Positions 1 to 7,673 of a stretch of DNA of 64,000 nucleotides are shown in pieces. The notes beneath the pieces were generated by a model. The model saw nothing but the letters and a program-made list of their open reading frames with translations, ran no database searches and had not been told where the DNA came from. This stretch comes from Micromonospora narathiwatensis (GTDB lineage: Bacteria > Actinomycetota > Actinomycetes > Mycobacteriales > Micromonosporaceae), in contig NZ_LT594324.1 of the NCBI RefSeq assembly GCF_900089605.1, forward strand, positions 2,046,001-2,110,000. The letters are read 5' to 3'. Positions within the stretch are counted from its first letter, which is position 1. Every line of letters begins with the position of its first letter. The position numbers and the translations under genes were made by a program.

Positions 1-946
1 GGAAGCCGCTGCGGGCGTCGTACCCCGCCGCACGCAGCCGGCGGTAGCCGTCGTCGAGCACCGCGTTGACGCCCGGTGCCAGCTCGGGCTTCTCGACGGC
101 GTCCCGGCCGTAGCTCTCCACGAACGCGACCAGCACGTCCTTGCCGCGCAGCCCGGTCAGCAGCCGGTCACCGGGCACATCCCGGTACGCGTCGGCGGCC
201 ACCTCGGCGGCGAACGCGGCGCGGTCGCGCAGTCCGGCGCGTACCTGACCGGCGTGCGCCGCGACCAGGGTGCTGGCGTCCCGGCCGGCGACCGGTACGC
301 CACCGGCGAGCCGTACGCCGGCCAGGGCGCAGCCCAGCCAGAGCACGGACAGCGCCGCGACCACCCGTACGGCGCCGGCCCGGTGCCGTACGGCGAGCCG
401 GGTCAGCCGCAGCACCGACCCGGTCATCAGGACGGGCAGCCCGACGGCGAGGAGCAGCATCCCCGCCGCCGCGGCGACCGCGCCGGCCCGCCCGACCGAG
501 TCGGCGACGAAGCCGAAGCCGTCGTCGACCAGCCCCCAGTCGAGCAGCACGTCGAACGGCCGGTCCCGGGCCACGAAGAGGCCCAGGTCCAGCAGCCTGA
601 GCACGGCGAGCAGCCCGAGCGCCAGGCCGAGCAGCACCGCGACCGGACGGCGTACCCGGGCCGGGAGGACGAGCAGCAGCGCCGCGGCGATCAGCCCCTC
701 CACCGGGATCCGCAGGAACGCGGCCGGCCCGATTCGGCCCGGCTGACCCGGTACGACGAGAGCCGCGAGCACCAGCAGCGCGGCGAGACCGGTGAGCGAG
801 CCGGCCGCGAACCGGTGCCGCCGAGTCGGCGACGCCGGGGAGCCCACCGGCCCGGTCCCGTCCGGCGGGGTGGCCGGGGTGGTGGTGGGGGACGGTCCGG
901 TCGGCGGGTTCCCGGCGGGCCGGCGGGGGCGGGCGAGGAGTGGCAA
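1..946 (-). CDS. Sulfatase-fold membrane protein (LTA-synthase/phosphoglycerol-transferase type), 3' part outside window
   Basis: The 315 residues in view start with a Pro-rich, Thr-rich tail of about 47 residues. Several hydrophobic helices follow (roughly 48-66, 80-120, 150-170, 195-215), and then the start of an extracytoplasmic domain with GKDVLVAFVESYGRDA near residue 275. That motif is the opening strand of the alkaline phosphatase/sulfatase superfamily, including the E that precedes the metal site. The catalytic Thr/Ser and remaining metal ligands lie beyond the left edge. I chose the TTG start because AGAAGGA sits 6-7 bases upstream in the right frame and no in-frame ATG exists nearby. 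It follows the CDP-alcohol phosphotransferase by 37 bases, so the two are probably co-transcribed. Known relatives transfer phospho-alcohol head groups from phospholipids or hydrolyse sulfate/phosphate esters; the substrate here is unknown. Confidence 0.75.
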   Translation of the reverse strand, partial: MPLLARPRRPAGNPPTGPSPTTTPATPPDGTGPVGSPASPTRRHRFAAGSLTGLAALLVLAALVVPGQPGRIGPAAFLRIPVEGLIAAALLLVLPARVRRPVAVLLGLALGLLAVLRLLDLGLFVARDRPFDVLLDWGLVDDGFGFVADSVGRAGAVAAAAGMLLLAVGLPVLMTGSVLRLTRLAVRHRAGAVRVVAALSVLWLGCALAGVRLAGGVPVAGRDASTLVAAHAGQVRAGLRDRAAFAAEVAADAYRDVPGDRLLTGLRGKDVLVAFVESYGRDAVEKPELAPGVNAVLDDGYRRLRAAGYDARSGF

Positions 947-983
947 GTCATGTCCTTCTTGGCGGGCGGCGGTGGGCCCGGTG

Positions 984-1790
984 TCACACCGGCTGCCGTG
1001 TGGCCAGGGGTGCCGGCCGTGTGGCCAGGGGTTGTTGTCGCGCGGCCAGGGGTGCCGATCGGGGGCGGCGGGACGGGTGGACGGCCTCGACCGCCGCGAC
1101 GGCGGGACGGTGCCGCCACAGCCAGACCACGTCGCGGCCGAACGACTCGACCAGCAGGGCCAGCGCGCCCGCGACCAGCGCGGTGGCCGCCACCGGGGGC
1201 AGCACCCCGCCGGCCGCGACCAGCAGCACCACGCCCTGGGTCGCCGCGACGACCTTGCGCCAGTGCCGCGCCGGCAGCGTGCCCCGCATCCAGGGCAGCA
1301 GCCGGCTCGCCGCGACGAAGGCGTACCGCATGCCGCCGATGGCCAGCACCCAGCCGCCGAGCGACGGTGCGAGGTGGACGCTGAGCAGCAGGATCAGGAA
1401 CGCGTCGACCTCCATGTCGAAGCGCGCGCCCAGGGCGCTCGTCGTGCCGGTACGCCGGGCCACCCGGCCGTCGACCGCGTCCAACGCCAGCGCCACGGCG
1501 GTCAGCGGGACCAGCGCCGCCACCGGCGCCGTCCCGCCCCGGCCGGACACGACCAGGGCCAGCACCCCGCCGACCAGCAGCGCCCGGGCCAGGGTCACCC
1601 GGTCGGCCGGGCCGAGCCGGTCCGCGCCGACGGCCCGCAGGCCGTGCCGGAGCAGGCCACCGAGCGCCACGCCGTACGCCAGGCCGGCGAGCCACCCCGA
1701 CACCCCGATCTCCGTCGTGCCGGCGAGCCCCGCCAACAGGACGAACTGGACGATCAGCCCGACCAGTGGGCCATTTCGAACCGTGGACAC
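984..1790 (-). CDS. CDP-alcohol phosphatidyltransferase family membrane enzyme
   Basis: The full family signature is present: DGRVAR, then eight residues, G, three residues, D, three residues, D (DGRVARRTGTTSALGARFDM followed by EVD). The first D of LDAVDG is also present, so metal and CDP binding should be intact. About six hydrophobic helices surround it. The enzyme would join a CMP-activated phospho-alcohol to an acceptor alcohol in the membrane, as phosphatidylglycerophosphate or phosphatidylinositol synthases do. The acceptor cannot be read from sequence. I prefer GTG at 1790 (GGAGG just upstream, spacing short at 4); GTG at 1832 or TTG at 1829 in the same frame are alternatives that would intrude on the divergent promoter. 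The C-terminus carries a short PLATR-type repeat. It is divergent from the pterin-like operon and upstream of the sulfatase-fold gene. Confidence 0.85.
   Translation of the reverse strand: MSTVRNGPLVGLIVQFVLLAGLAGTTEIGVSGWLAGLAYGVALGGLLRHGLRAVGADRLGPADRVTLARALLVGGVLALVVSGRGGTAPVAALVPLTAVALALDAVDGRVARRTGTTSALGARFDMEVDAFLILLLSVHLAPSLGGWVLAIGGMRYAFVAASRLLPWMRGTLPARHWRKVVAATQGVVLLVAAGGVLPPVAATALVAGALALLVESFGRDVVWLWRHRPAVAAVEAVHPSRRPRSAPLAARQQPLATRPAPLATRQPV
994..1050 (+). repeat. Short tandem repeat in the C-terminal coding end of the CDP-alcohol phosphotransferase
   Basis: Three near-copies of a GGCCAGGGG-centred unit (spacing about 18-21 bases) encode the C-terminal PLAAR/PLATR/PLATR residues of the minus-strand gene. 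The repeat lies after the last membrane helix, so copy number could vary without touching the catalytic part. Confidence 0.6.
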
Positions 1791-1881
1791 CCGGCCTCCG
1801 TGTCTATGATCGACAACCCTGTTACTCAACACGGGATAACCGGCCGTCCGGTTCGGTCCACAGTCGGAAAAGAGGAAATTC
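1791..1881. promoter_or_regulatory. Divergent promoter region of the pteridine-like locus
   Basis: About 90 bases separate the leftward CDP-alcohol phosphotransferase from the rightward dehydrogenase. The stretch is less GC-rich than its surroundings and includes GATAACCGG and TATGAT, which could serve as -10 elements. The right end carries AGAGGAAA, a ribosome binding site 5 bases before GTG at 1882. I cannot identify an operator with confidence. Confidence 0.4.
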
Positions 1882-2859
1882 GTGACCGGCGATGCCCAGG
1901 CATTCTGGCTCCGCGCCCCCGGCGAGGGCGAGATCCGCCGGGTCGAGCTGCCGTCGCCCGGCCCCGGGGAGGTGCTGGTCCGGACCCGCTACTCCGGCGT
2001 CAGCCGGGGCACCGAGACGCTGGTCTTCACCGGCCGGGTTCCCGCCGACCAGCACGCCAGCATGCGCGCCCCGTTCCAGGAGGGCGACTTCCCGGCCCCG
2101 GTCAAGTACGGCTATCTCAGCGTCGGTGTCGTCGAGCAGGGGCCGGACCGGCTGCTCGGGCGTACGGTCTTCTGCCTGCACCCGCACCAGACCGCGTACG
2201 TGGTGCCGGCCGACGCCGTGGTGGTCGTACCCGAGAACGTGCCGGCCGCCCGGGCGGTGCTGGCCGGCACGGTGGAGACGGCGGTGAACGCGCTCTGGGA
2301 CGCCGCGCCGCTGGTCGGCGACCGGGTGACCGTGGTCGGCGCCGGCATGGTCGGCTGCTGCGTCGCCGCCCTGCTCGCCCGCTTCCCCGGCGTACGCGTC
2401 CAACTCGTCGACGCGGACCCGGCGCGGGCCGCGGTGGCCGCCGCGCTCGGGGTCGGGTTCGCCGTGCCCGCCGACGCGGCCGGCGACCGGGACCTCGTGG
2501 TGCACGCCAGCGCCACCGCCGACGGGCTGCAACGCGCCCTCGACCTGCTCCGCCCCGAGCGCACCGTGCTGGAGCTGAGCTGGTACGGCGACCGTCCGGT
2601 GACGCTCGCCCTGGGCGGGGCGTTCCACTCGAAGCGGCTCGGCATCCGCAGCAGCCAGGTCGGCACCGTGTCGCCCCGGCGGGCCGACCGCGGCTACGCC
2701 GACCGGCTGGCGCTGGCCCTGGAGCTGCTCGCCGACCCGGTGTTCGACGCGCTGCTCACCGGCCCGTCCCGCTTCGCCGACCTGCCCGACGTGCTCGACC
2801 GGCTCGCCGCCGGCCGGCTGCCCGCGCTCTGCCACCTCATCACCTACGCCGAGGAGTGA
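1882..2859 (+). CDS. MDR-superfamily dehydrogenase lacking the catalytic zinc motif (BchC/threonine-dehydrogenase-like)
   Basis: This 325-residue protein has the medium-chain dehydrogenase layout: an N-terminal GroES-like part with SGVSRGTE near residue 39, and a Rossmann part with VTVVGAGMVGCCVAALL near residue 150 for NAD(P). The usual structural zinc Cys cluster and the GHE catalytic zinc site are absent, as in the BchC-like branch. It would oxidise or reduce an alcohol/carbonyl group on an unknown substrate. It is the first gene of the operon, with a GTG start preceded by AGAGGAAA. The next gene starts 3 bases after its stop, so translation is probably coupled. Its constant company of PTPS-like, glycosyltransferase and RibA genes suggests it modifies the sugar or side chain of the locus product. 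Confidence 0.75.
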   Translation: MTGDAQAFWLRAPGEGEIRRVELPSPGPGEVLVRTRYSGVSRGTETLVFTGRVPADQHASMRAPFQEGDFPAPVKYGYLSVGVVEQGPDRLLGRTVFCLHPHQTAYVVPADAVVVVPENVPAARAVLAGTVETAVNALWDAAPLVGDRVTVVGAGMVGCCVAALLARFPGVRVQLVDADPARAAVAAALGVGFAVPADAAGDRDLVVHASATADGLQRALDLLRPERTVLELSWYGDRPVTLALGGAFHSKRLGIRSSQVGTVSPRRADRGYADRLALALELLADPVFDALLTGPSRFADLPDVLDRLAAGRLPALCHLITYAEE

Positions 2860-2862
2860 ATC

Positions 2863-3261
2863 GTGTTCAGCGTGACCGTCCGGGACCACATGATGGTCGC
2901 CCACAGCTTCCGTGGCGAGGTGTTCGGGCCGGCGCAGCGGCTGCACGGCGCCACCTTCGTCGTCGACGCCACCTTCCGCCGGCCGGAACTCGACGCCGAC
3001 GGCATCGTGGTCGACATCGGCCTGGCCACCGAGCAGCTCAAGGCCGTGCTCGGCGCGCTGACCTACCGCAACCTCGACGACGAGCCGGCCTTCGCCGGGG
3101 TGAACACCACCACCGAGGTGCTGGCCCGCACGGTCGCCGACCGGCTCGCCGAGGCCGTGCACGCCGGCCGCCTCGGCGACGGCGCCCACGGCCTCGCCGG
3201 GATCACCGTCACGCTGCACGAGTCGCACGTCGCCTGGGCCAGCTACGAAAGGTCCCTGTAG
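2863..3261 (+). CDS. 6-pyruvoyl-tetrahydropterin synthase/QueD-fold protein with altered active site
   Basis: The 132-residue length, the N-terminal MVAHSF, the LHGATF element near residue 28 and the C-terminal [12 protein letters not shown] identify the PTPS/QueD (T-fold) family. In QueD the zinc ligands are the His of the AAH motif and both His of LHGH, and a Cys just before LHGH is catalytic. Here the Cys is replaced (AQRLHG), the second His of HGH is Ala, and the DHHYLND catalytic His region reads LTYRNLDD. The pterin-anchoring Glu (HES) is kept. It therefore probably binds a pterin or related heterocycle but cannot use the textbook mechanism. The GTG start is preceded by GAGGAG. The glycosyltransferase gene begins 4 bases downstream. 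Confidence 0.8.
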   Translation: MFSVTVRDHMMVAHSFRGEVFGPAQRLHGATFVVDATFRRPELDADGIVVDIGLATEQLKAVLGALTYRNLDDEPAFAGVNTTTEVLARTVADRLAEAVHAGRLGDGAHGLAGITVTLHESHVAWASYERSL

Positions 3262-3265
3262 CCGG

Positions 3266-4303
3266 ATGACGCTCGTCCACGTGGTGCTGCCCGGCGACAT
3301 CGACGACCCGGCCGACCCCAGCGGGGGCAACGCGTACGACCGGCGGGTCTGTCACGGCCTGGCCGCCCTCGGCTGGACCGTCCGGGAGCACCCCGTGCCC
3401 GGCGGCTGGCCGCATCCCGAGCCGGCGGCGCGGGCCGCCCTCGCCGGACTGCTCGCCGCGCTGCCCGACGCCGCGCTCGTCCTGCTCGACGGCCTGGTCG
3501 CCGCCGTGGTGCCGGAGGTGCTGGCCCCGCACGCCCGGCGGCTGCGCCTGGTGGTGCTCGTCCACCTGCCCGCCGGGGACGAGGCCGAGGCCCGGTCGCT
3601 GGCCGGGGCGGCCGGCGTGATCGCCACCAGTGAGTGGACCCGCCGCCGGCTGCTCGACCGCCATCGGCTCCCCGCCGGGCGGGTACGGGTCGCCGCGCCC
3701 GGAGCGGACCCGGCACCGGTCGCCCCCGGCTCGCCGGCCGGCACCCGGCTGCTCTGCGTCGCGGCCGTCACTCCGCTCAAGGGGCACGACGTGCTCGCCG
3801 CCGCGCTGGCCACCCTCGCCGACCTGCCCTGGACCTGCGACTGCGTCGGTCCGCTCAGTCGGGACCCGGGCTTCGTCGAGCGGCTGTGCCGGCAGCTCGC
3901 CGACACCGGCCTGGCCGACCGGGTCCGGCTGCCCGGACCATGGGCCGGGGCCGCCCGGGACGCCGCGTACGCCGCCGCCGACCTGCTGGTGCTGCCGTCC
4001 CGGCGGGAGACGTACGGGATGGTGGTAACCGAGGCCCTCGCGCGGGGCGTACCGGTGCTCGGCAGCGACACCGGCGGGCTGCCCGAGGCGCTCGGACACA
4101 CCCCGGACGGCCACCGGCCCGGCCTGCTCGTGCCCGCCGACGACCCGGCGGCGCTGGCCGGCGCGCTGCGCCGCTGGCTCACCGACCCGACCCTGCGGGA
4201 CCGGCTGCGCCGCGCGGCCCGGCGGCGGCGGGACACCCTCACCGGCTGGACGGTCACCGTGGACCGGCTCGCGGCGGCCCTGAAGGAGGCGGCGTCGGCT
4301 TGA
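3266..4303 (+). CDS. GT4-family glycosyltransferase (GT-B fold)
   Basis: The 345-residue protein starts with a nucleotide-sugar-type Rossmann strand and a Gly-rich turn (PSGGNAYDRRV near residue 18). Its C-terminal half has the GT4 hallmarks LLCVAAVTPLKGHD near residue 165 and ETYGMVVTEALARG near residue 250, the EX7E motif that holds the donor sugar. The acceptor is unknown. In this operon an acceptor derived from the cyclohydrolase/PTPS-like branch or a lipid made by the divergent phosphotransferase would both make sense. No membrane helix is visible, so it should be cytosolic or peripheral. The stop overlaps the TTG start of the methyltransferase by 4 bases. Confidence 0.85.
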   Translation: MTLVHVVLPGDIDDPADPSGGNAYDRRVCHGLAALGWTVREHPVPGGWPHPEPAARAALAGLLAALPDAALVLLDGLVAAVVPEVLAPHARRLRLVVLVHLPAGDEAEARSLAGAAGVIATSEWTRRRLLDRHRLPAGRVRVAAPGADPAPVAPGSPAGTRLLCVAAVTPLKGHDVLAAALATLADLPWTCDCVGPLSRDPGFVERLCRQLADTGLADRVRLPGPWAGAARDAAYAAADLLVLPSRRETYGMVVTEALARGVPVLGSDTGGLPEALGHTPDGHRPGLLVPADDPAALAGALRRWLTDPTLRDRLRRAARRRRDTLTGWTVTVDRLAAALKEAASA

Positions 4304-5106
4304 CCATCCAACTTCCCCCCGACTTCGCCGACTGGTTGTGGCTGCGCGAGCCCGCCGACGCGGCGGCCCGCTCGGTCGACCTGGTGGACGCGGTCCGCCG
4401 CCGGCTGCCGGCCGACCGGCCCGTGGTCGTGCACGACCTGGGCAGCGGCACCGGCTCGATGGCCCGCTGGCTCGCGCCCCGCCTGCCCGGCCCGCAGCAC
4501 TGGGTGCTGCACGAGCGCGACCCCGACCTGCTGGCCCGCGCCGCCGCCGAGTGGGACACCGCCGACGGCGGGCCGGTCACCGTGGCGACCCGGGGCTCCG
4601 ACATCACCCGGTTGCGGGCCGCCGACCTCGCCGACGCCCACCTGGTCACCGCGTCGGCGCTGCTGGACATGCTCACCGCCGACGAGGTCGAACGGACCGT
4701 GGCCGCCTGCGCCGGCCGCCCCACGCTCTTCGCGCTCACCGTGGTCGGCCGGGTGGAGTTCACCCCGACGGACCCGCTCGACGCGGAGCTGACCGCCGCG
4801 TTCAACGCCCACCAGCGCCGCACCGTCGACGGCCGGACCCTGCTCGGGCCGGACGCCGTGCCCGCCACCGTGGCCGCGTTCCGCCACCGGGGAGTCGACG
4901 TCCAGATCCGGTCCAGCCCCTGGCGGCTCGGCCCCGATCAGCCGGCGCTGACGGCCGAGTGGCTGGCCGGCTGGCTCGACGCGTCCGTCGAGGAACGGCC
5001 GGACTTGGCCGGCGCGGCCGGGGCGTACCGGGAGCGGCGGCTGGCGGAGGCGGCGTCCGGTCGACTGCGCGTGGTGCTGCACCACGCCGACCTGCTGGCC
5101 GGGTGA
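4300..5106 (+). CDS. Class I SAM-dependent methyltransferase
   Basis: Residues 40-55 contain VVHDLGSGTGSMARWLA, the glycine-rich SAM-binding motif I, followed by an acidic strand end (HERDPDLL) fitting motif II. At 268 residues the length is normal for a class I fold. TTG at 4300 overlaps the upstream stop (TTGA) and has AAGGAGG about 10 bases upstream, which supports coupled translation. The family methylates many small molecules; nothing in the sequence fixes the acceptor. Its position between the glycosyltransferase and the membrane protein suggests tailoring of the same product. Confidence 0.8.
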   Translation: MTIQLPPDFADWLWLREPADAAARSVDLVDAVRRRLPADRPVVVHDLGSGTGSMARWLAPRLPGPQHWVLHERDPDLLARAAAEWDTADGGPVTVATRGSDITRLRAADLADAHLVTASALLDMLTADEVERTVAACAGRPTLFALTVVGRVEFTPTDPLDAELTAAFNAHQRRTVDGRTLLGPDAVPATVAAFRHRGVDVQIRSSPWRLGPDQPALTAEWLAGWLDASVEERPDLAGAAGAYRERRLAEAASGRLRVVLHHADLLAG

Positions 5107-5155
5107 ACCACCCCGCGCCGGGGCCCGTGACATCAGGGGACCGAGGGAGGACCGC

Positions 5156-6166
5156 TTGGCACCCGCCATCACCACCACCACCGTCCGCCCCGCACCCGCC
5201 GCGCCCGCCGGGCCCGAGGCGCGACCGGTCCGGTCGCCCTGGCCGTGGGTACGGGCGCTCGGCGGGCTCGCGGTGCTCGGCGTCCTGGTCTGGTCGGTGG
5301 GCGCCGGCCCGTTCCTGACCGGGCTGCGGATGATCGACGCGCCGGCACTCGCCGCCGCCCTCGCCATCGGCGCGGTCACCACCGTCTGCAGCGCCTGGCG
5401 CTGGTCGCTGGTCGCCGACGGGCTCGGCGTACGGCTGCCGCTGCCGACCGCCGTCGCCCACTGCTACCGGGCGGTCTTCCTCAACTCCACCCTCCCGGGT
5501 GGGGTGCTCGGCGACGTGCACCGGGCGCTCCGGCACGGCCGCGACGCCGGAGACATCGCCCGGGGCATCCGGGCCGTGGTCTGGGAGCGTACGGCCGGTC
5601 AGCTGGTCCAGCTCGGCATCGCGGTGGGCGTCCTGACGGTGCTGCCGTCGCCGGTCCGGGCGTACCTGCCGGTGCTGGCGGCCGGGCTGGCCGTCGCCGG
5701 GCTGGCGCTGGTGCTGCTGGCCCGGGCGGTGCCCCGCTCCGGCGCGTCCCGCTGGGCGCGGGTGGCGCGTACCGCCGTGGCGGACGTCCGCGCCGGCCTG
5801 CTGGCCCGGCGTACCTGGCTCGGCGTGGTCACGGCGTCGGTGGTGGTGGTCGCCGGCCACCTGGCCACCTTCGTGCTCGCGGCGCGCACCGCGGGCGCCG
5901 ACGCGCCGCTGCCCCGGCTGCTGCCGCTGGCCCTGCTCGCGCTGCTGGCCATGGGGCTGCCGGCGAACGTGGCCGGCTTCGGGCCGCGTGAAGGGGTGGC
6001 CGCCTGGGCGTTCGCCGCCGCCGGGCTGACCGCCGCCCAGGGCGTCGCCACCGCCACGGTGTACGGCGCGCTGGTTCTGGTCGCCAGCCTGCCCGGCGCG
6101 GCGGTGCTGCTGCGCCGGATCCCCCGCCGGGAGGCCGGCAACTGTCGGTCATCCCGCCTACGGTGA
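5156..6166 (+). CDS. UPF0104/AglD-type multi-pass membrane protein (lysylphosphatidylglycerol synthase TM region family)
   Basis: The 336-residue protein has a Pro/Ala/Thr-rich N-terminus and about eight hydrophobic helices. The family landmarks are visible: a first element resembling N-x-x-LPGGVLGD near residue 118, and PANVAGFGPREGVAAW near residue 275. Members act as, or resemble, lipid or polyprenyl-linked sugar flippases, or as the membrane half of aminoacyl-phospholipid synthases; this one lacks the aminoacyl transferase half. The start is TTG at 5156 with GAGGGAGG upstream. In this locus it may move a lipid-linked or glycosylated product across the membrane. That is inference. Confidence 0.75.
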   Translation: MAPAITTTTVRPAPAAPAGPEARPVRSPWPWVRALGGLAVLGVLVWSVGAGPFLTGLRMIDAPALAAALAIGAVTTVCSAWRWSLVADGLGVRLPLPTAVAHCYRAVFLNSTLPGGVLGDVHRALRHGRDAGDIARGIRAVVWERTAGQLVQLGIAVGVLTVLPSPVRAYLPVLAAGLAVAGLALVLLARAVPRSGASRWARVARTAVADVRAGLLARRTWLGVVTASVVVVAGHLATFVLAARTAGADAPLPRLLPLALLALLAMGLPANVAGFGPREGVAAWAFAAAGLTAAQGVATATVYGALVLVASLPGAAVLLRRIPRREAGNCRSSRLR

Positions 6167-6220
6167 GGGTGCGAGGTGCTCGTTGCCGGCGCGTCCGGCA
6201 GCCCCGGACGAAGGAGAACG

Positions 6221-6874
6221 ATGGACGAAACGCTGCCCACGGCCACGGTTCGGACCCAGGTCACGGTCCCGCTGAGGTTCCCCGACGGGTACGTCACGAC
6301 CGCCCGGCTGCACTCCTTCCACGGCCTGGTCGACGGTCGGGAGCACCTCGCGTTCGGGCTCGGCGACCGGGCCGCCGCCGAGGACCGCCCGGCGCCGGAC
6401 GTCGTACCGCCGCTGGTCCGCCCGCACAGCGAGTGCCTCACCGGGGACGTGTTCGGCAGTCAGCGTTGCGACTGCGGGCCACAGCTGCGGGAGGCGGTCG
6501 AGCGGATCGCCGAGGCCGGCGGATACCTGCTCTACCTGCGCCAGGAGGGCCGGGGCATCGGCCTGTACGCCAAACTCGACGCGTACGCCCTCCAGGACGG
6601 GGGTCTGGACACGTACGAGGCGAACGTGGCGCTGGGCCGGGGCGCCGACGAGCGTGACTACACGGTGGCCGCGCAGATGCTCGCCGCGCTGGGCGTGAGC
6701 CGGGTGGCCCTGCTCAGCAACAACCCGGACAAGGCGGCCCAGCTCGACCGGCTGGGCGTGACGGTGGTCGACCGGGTACCGACCGGCGTGCACCTGTCCC
6801 CGGCGAACGCCAACTACCTGGCGGCGAAGGCGACCCATGCCGACCACGCCCTCGACCTGCCGTTCGTGCCGTGA
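6221..6874 (+). CDS. ribA: GTP cyclohydrolase II
   Basis: This 217-residue, monofunctional enzyme (no RibB domain) has the zinc motif CLTGDVFGSQRCDCG near residue 80 with all three Cys, and RQEGRGIGL near residue 108. The catalytic Tyr is in KLDAYALQD, and the Asp/Arg pair is in GADERDY. It should convert GTP to 2,5-diamino-6-ribosylamino-4(3H)-pyrimidinone 5'-phosphate plus formate and pyrophosphate. Because the Tyr is retained (some actinobacterial paralogues carry Met there and stop at the formylated product), full deformylation is expected. ATG at 6221 follows AAGGAGAACG. It overlaps the RibD-type reductase by 4 bases. No other riboflavin genes are nearby, so this may be a pathway-specific paralogue. 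Confidence 0.9.
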   Translation: MDETLPTATVRTQVTVPLRFPDGYVTTARLHSFHGLVDGREHLAFGLGDRAAAEDRPAPDVVPPLVRPHSECLTGDVFGSQRCDCGPQLREAVERIAEAGGYLLYLRQEGRGIGLYAKLDAYALQDGGLDTYEANVALGRGADERDYTVAAQMLAALGVSRVALLSNNPDKAAQLDRLGVTVVDRVPTGVHLSPANANYLAAKATHADHALDLPFVP

Positions 6875-7563
6875 CCGCCCGGCCGTACGTGCTGCTGAGC
6901 TGCGCCATGTCGATCGACGGCTACATCGACGACGCCACCACCGATCGGCTGCTGCTCTCCAACGACTCCGACCTCGACCGGATCGACGCGGTCCGGGCCG
7001 CCTGCGACGCCATCCTGGTCGGCGCGGCCACCGTCCGCCGCGACGACCCACGGTTGCTGGTGCGCTCCGACACGCGGCGGGCCGACCGGGTGGCGCGCGG
7101 CCTGCCGCCGTCGCCGGTGAAGGTCACCGTCACCGGCAGCGGCGACCTCGACCCGACGGCCCGGTTCTTCGCGCTCGGCGACGGGGTGAAGCTGGTCTAC
7201 TGCCCGACCGGAGCGGCGGAGAAGACCCGCGAGCAGGTCGGCCAGGTGGCGACCGTGGTCGACGTCGGCGAACCGGTCACCCCGCAGGCGATCCTCACCG
7301 ACCTCGCCGTCCGGGGCGTCCGCCGGCTGATGGTGGAGGGCGGCGGCAGCGTGCACGGCCAGTTCCTCACCGCCGGCGTCGCCGACGAGTTGCACCTGGT
7401 GGTCGCGCCGTTCTTCGTCGGCGACCGCCGGGCGCCCCGGTTCGTCGGGGACGGGCGTTTCCCCTGGCGTCCGGGCCGCCGCGCCCGGGTCGTCGAGGTA
7501 CGCCAGATCGACGACGTGGTGCTCACCCGGTACGCCCTCTCCGACCGCTGCCCGCCGGGCTGA
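6871..7563 (+). CDS. RibD C-terminal-type (dihydrofolate reductase fold) pyrimidine reductase
   Basis: The 230 residues cover only the reductase half of RibD. LLSCAMSIDGYIDD lies at the N-terminus, AILVGAATVRRDDPRL near residue 48 and LMVEGGGSVHGQFL near residue 152 (the VEGG NADPH/substrate element). The zinc-dependent deaminase domain of RibD is missing. The likely reaction is NADPH reduction of a ribosylamino-pyrimidine to the ribitylamino form, which fits the product of the adjacent cyclohydrolase. GTG at 6871 overlaps the ribA stop. It is the last gene of the operon; a hairpin follows at 7624-7662. Confidence 0.85.
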   Translation: MTARPYVLLSCAMSIDGYIDDATTDRLLLSNDSDLDRIDAVRAACDAILVGAATVRRDDPRLLVRSDTRRADRVARGLPPSPVKVTVTGSGDLDPTARFFALGDGVKLVYCPTGAAEKTREQVGQVATVVDVGEPVTPQAILTDLAVRGVRRLMVEGGGSVHGQFLTAGVADELHLVVAPFFVGDRRAPRFVGDGRFPWRPGRRARVVEVRQIDDVVLTRYALSDRCPPG

Positions 7564-7623
7564 CCCGGTCGCTGGACGCCCCCGGCTTCGACCCGGGCCG
7601 TGCCGGCGGTGAGCGGCGCGCCA

Positions 7624-7662
7624 CCCGGCCCCGCTACCGGAGGACGAGGCGGCGGGGCCGGG
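7624..7662. terminator. Bidirectional hairpin between convergent operons
   Basis: CCCGGCCCCGC (7624-7634) pairs with GCGGGGCCGGG (7652-7662) across a 17-base loop. It lies between the stops of the rightward reductase and the leftward ABC ATPase. There is no U-run, as is common in high-GC actinomycetes. Confidence 0.5.
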
Positions 7663-7673
7663 CAGCACCGGGG

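Noticed and set aside
254..3269. Overlapping plus-strand open frames of 376 and 825 codons
   Set aside because: They cover the sulfatase-fold and CDP-alcohol genes on the opposite strand and the dehydrogenase/PTPS genes in other frames. Compositional shadows only.
6221..7563. Standard riboflavin biosynthesis operon
   Set aside because: ribB, ribE, ribH and the RibD deaminase domain are absent, and the co-operonic genes (glycosyltransferase, methyltransferase, PTPS-like) do not belong to riboflavin synthesis. Kept as the null hypothesis in the findings.
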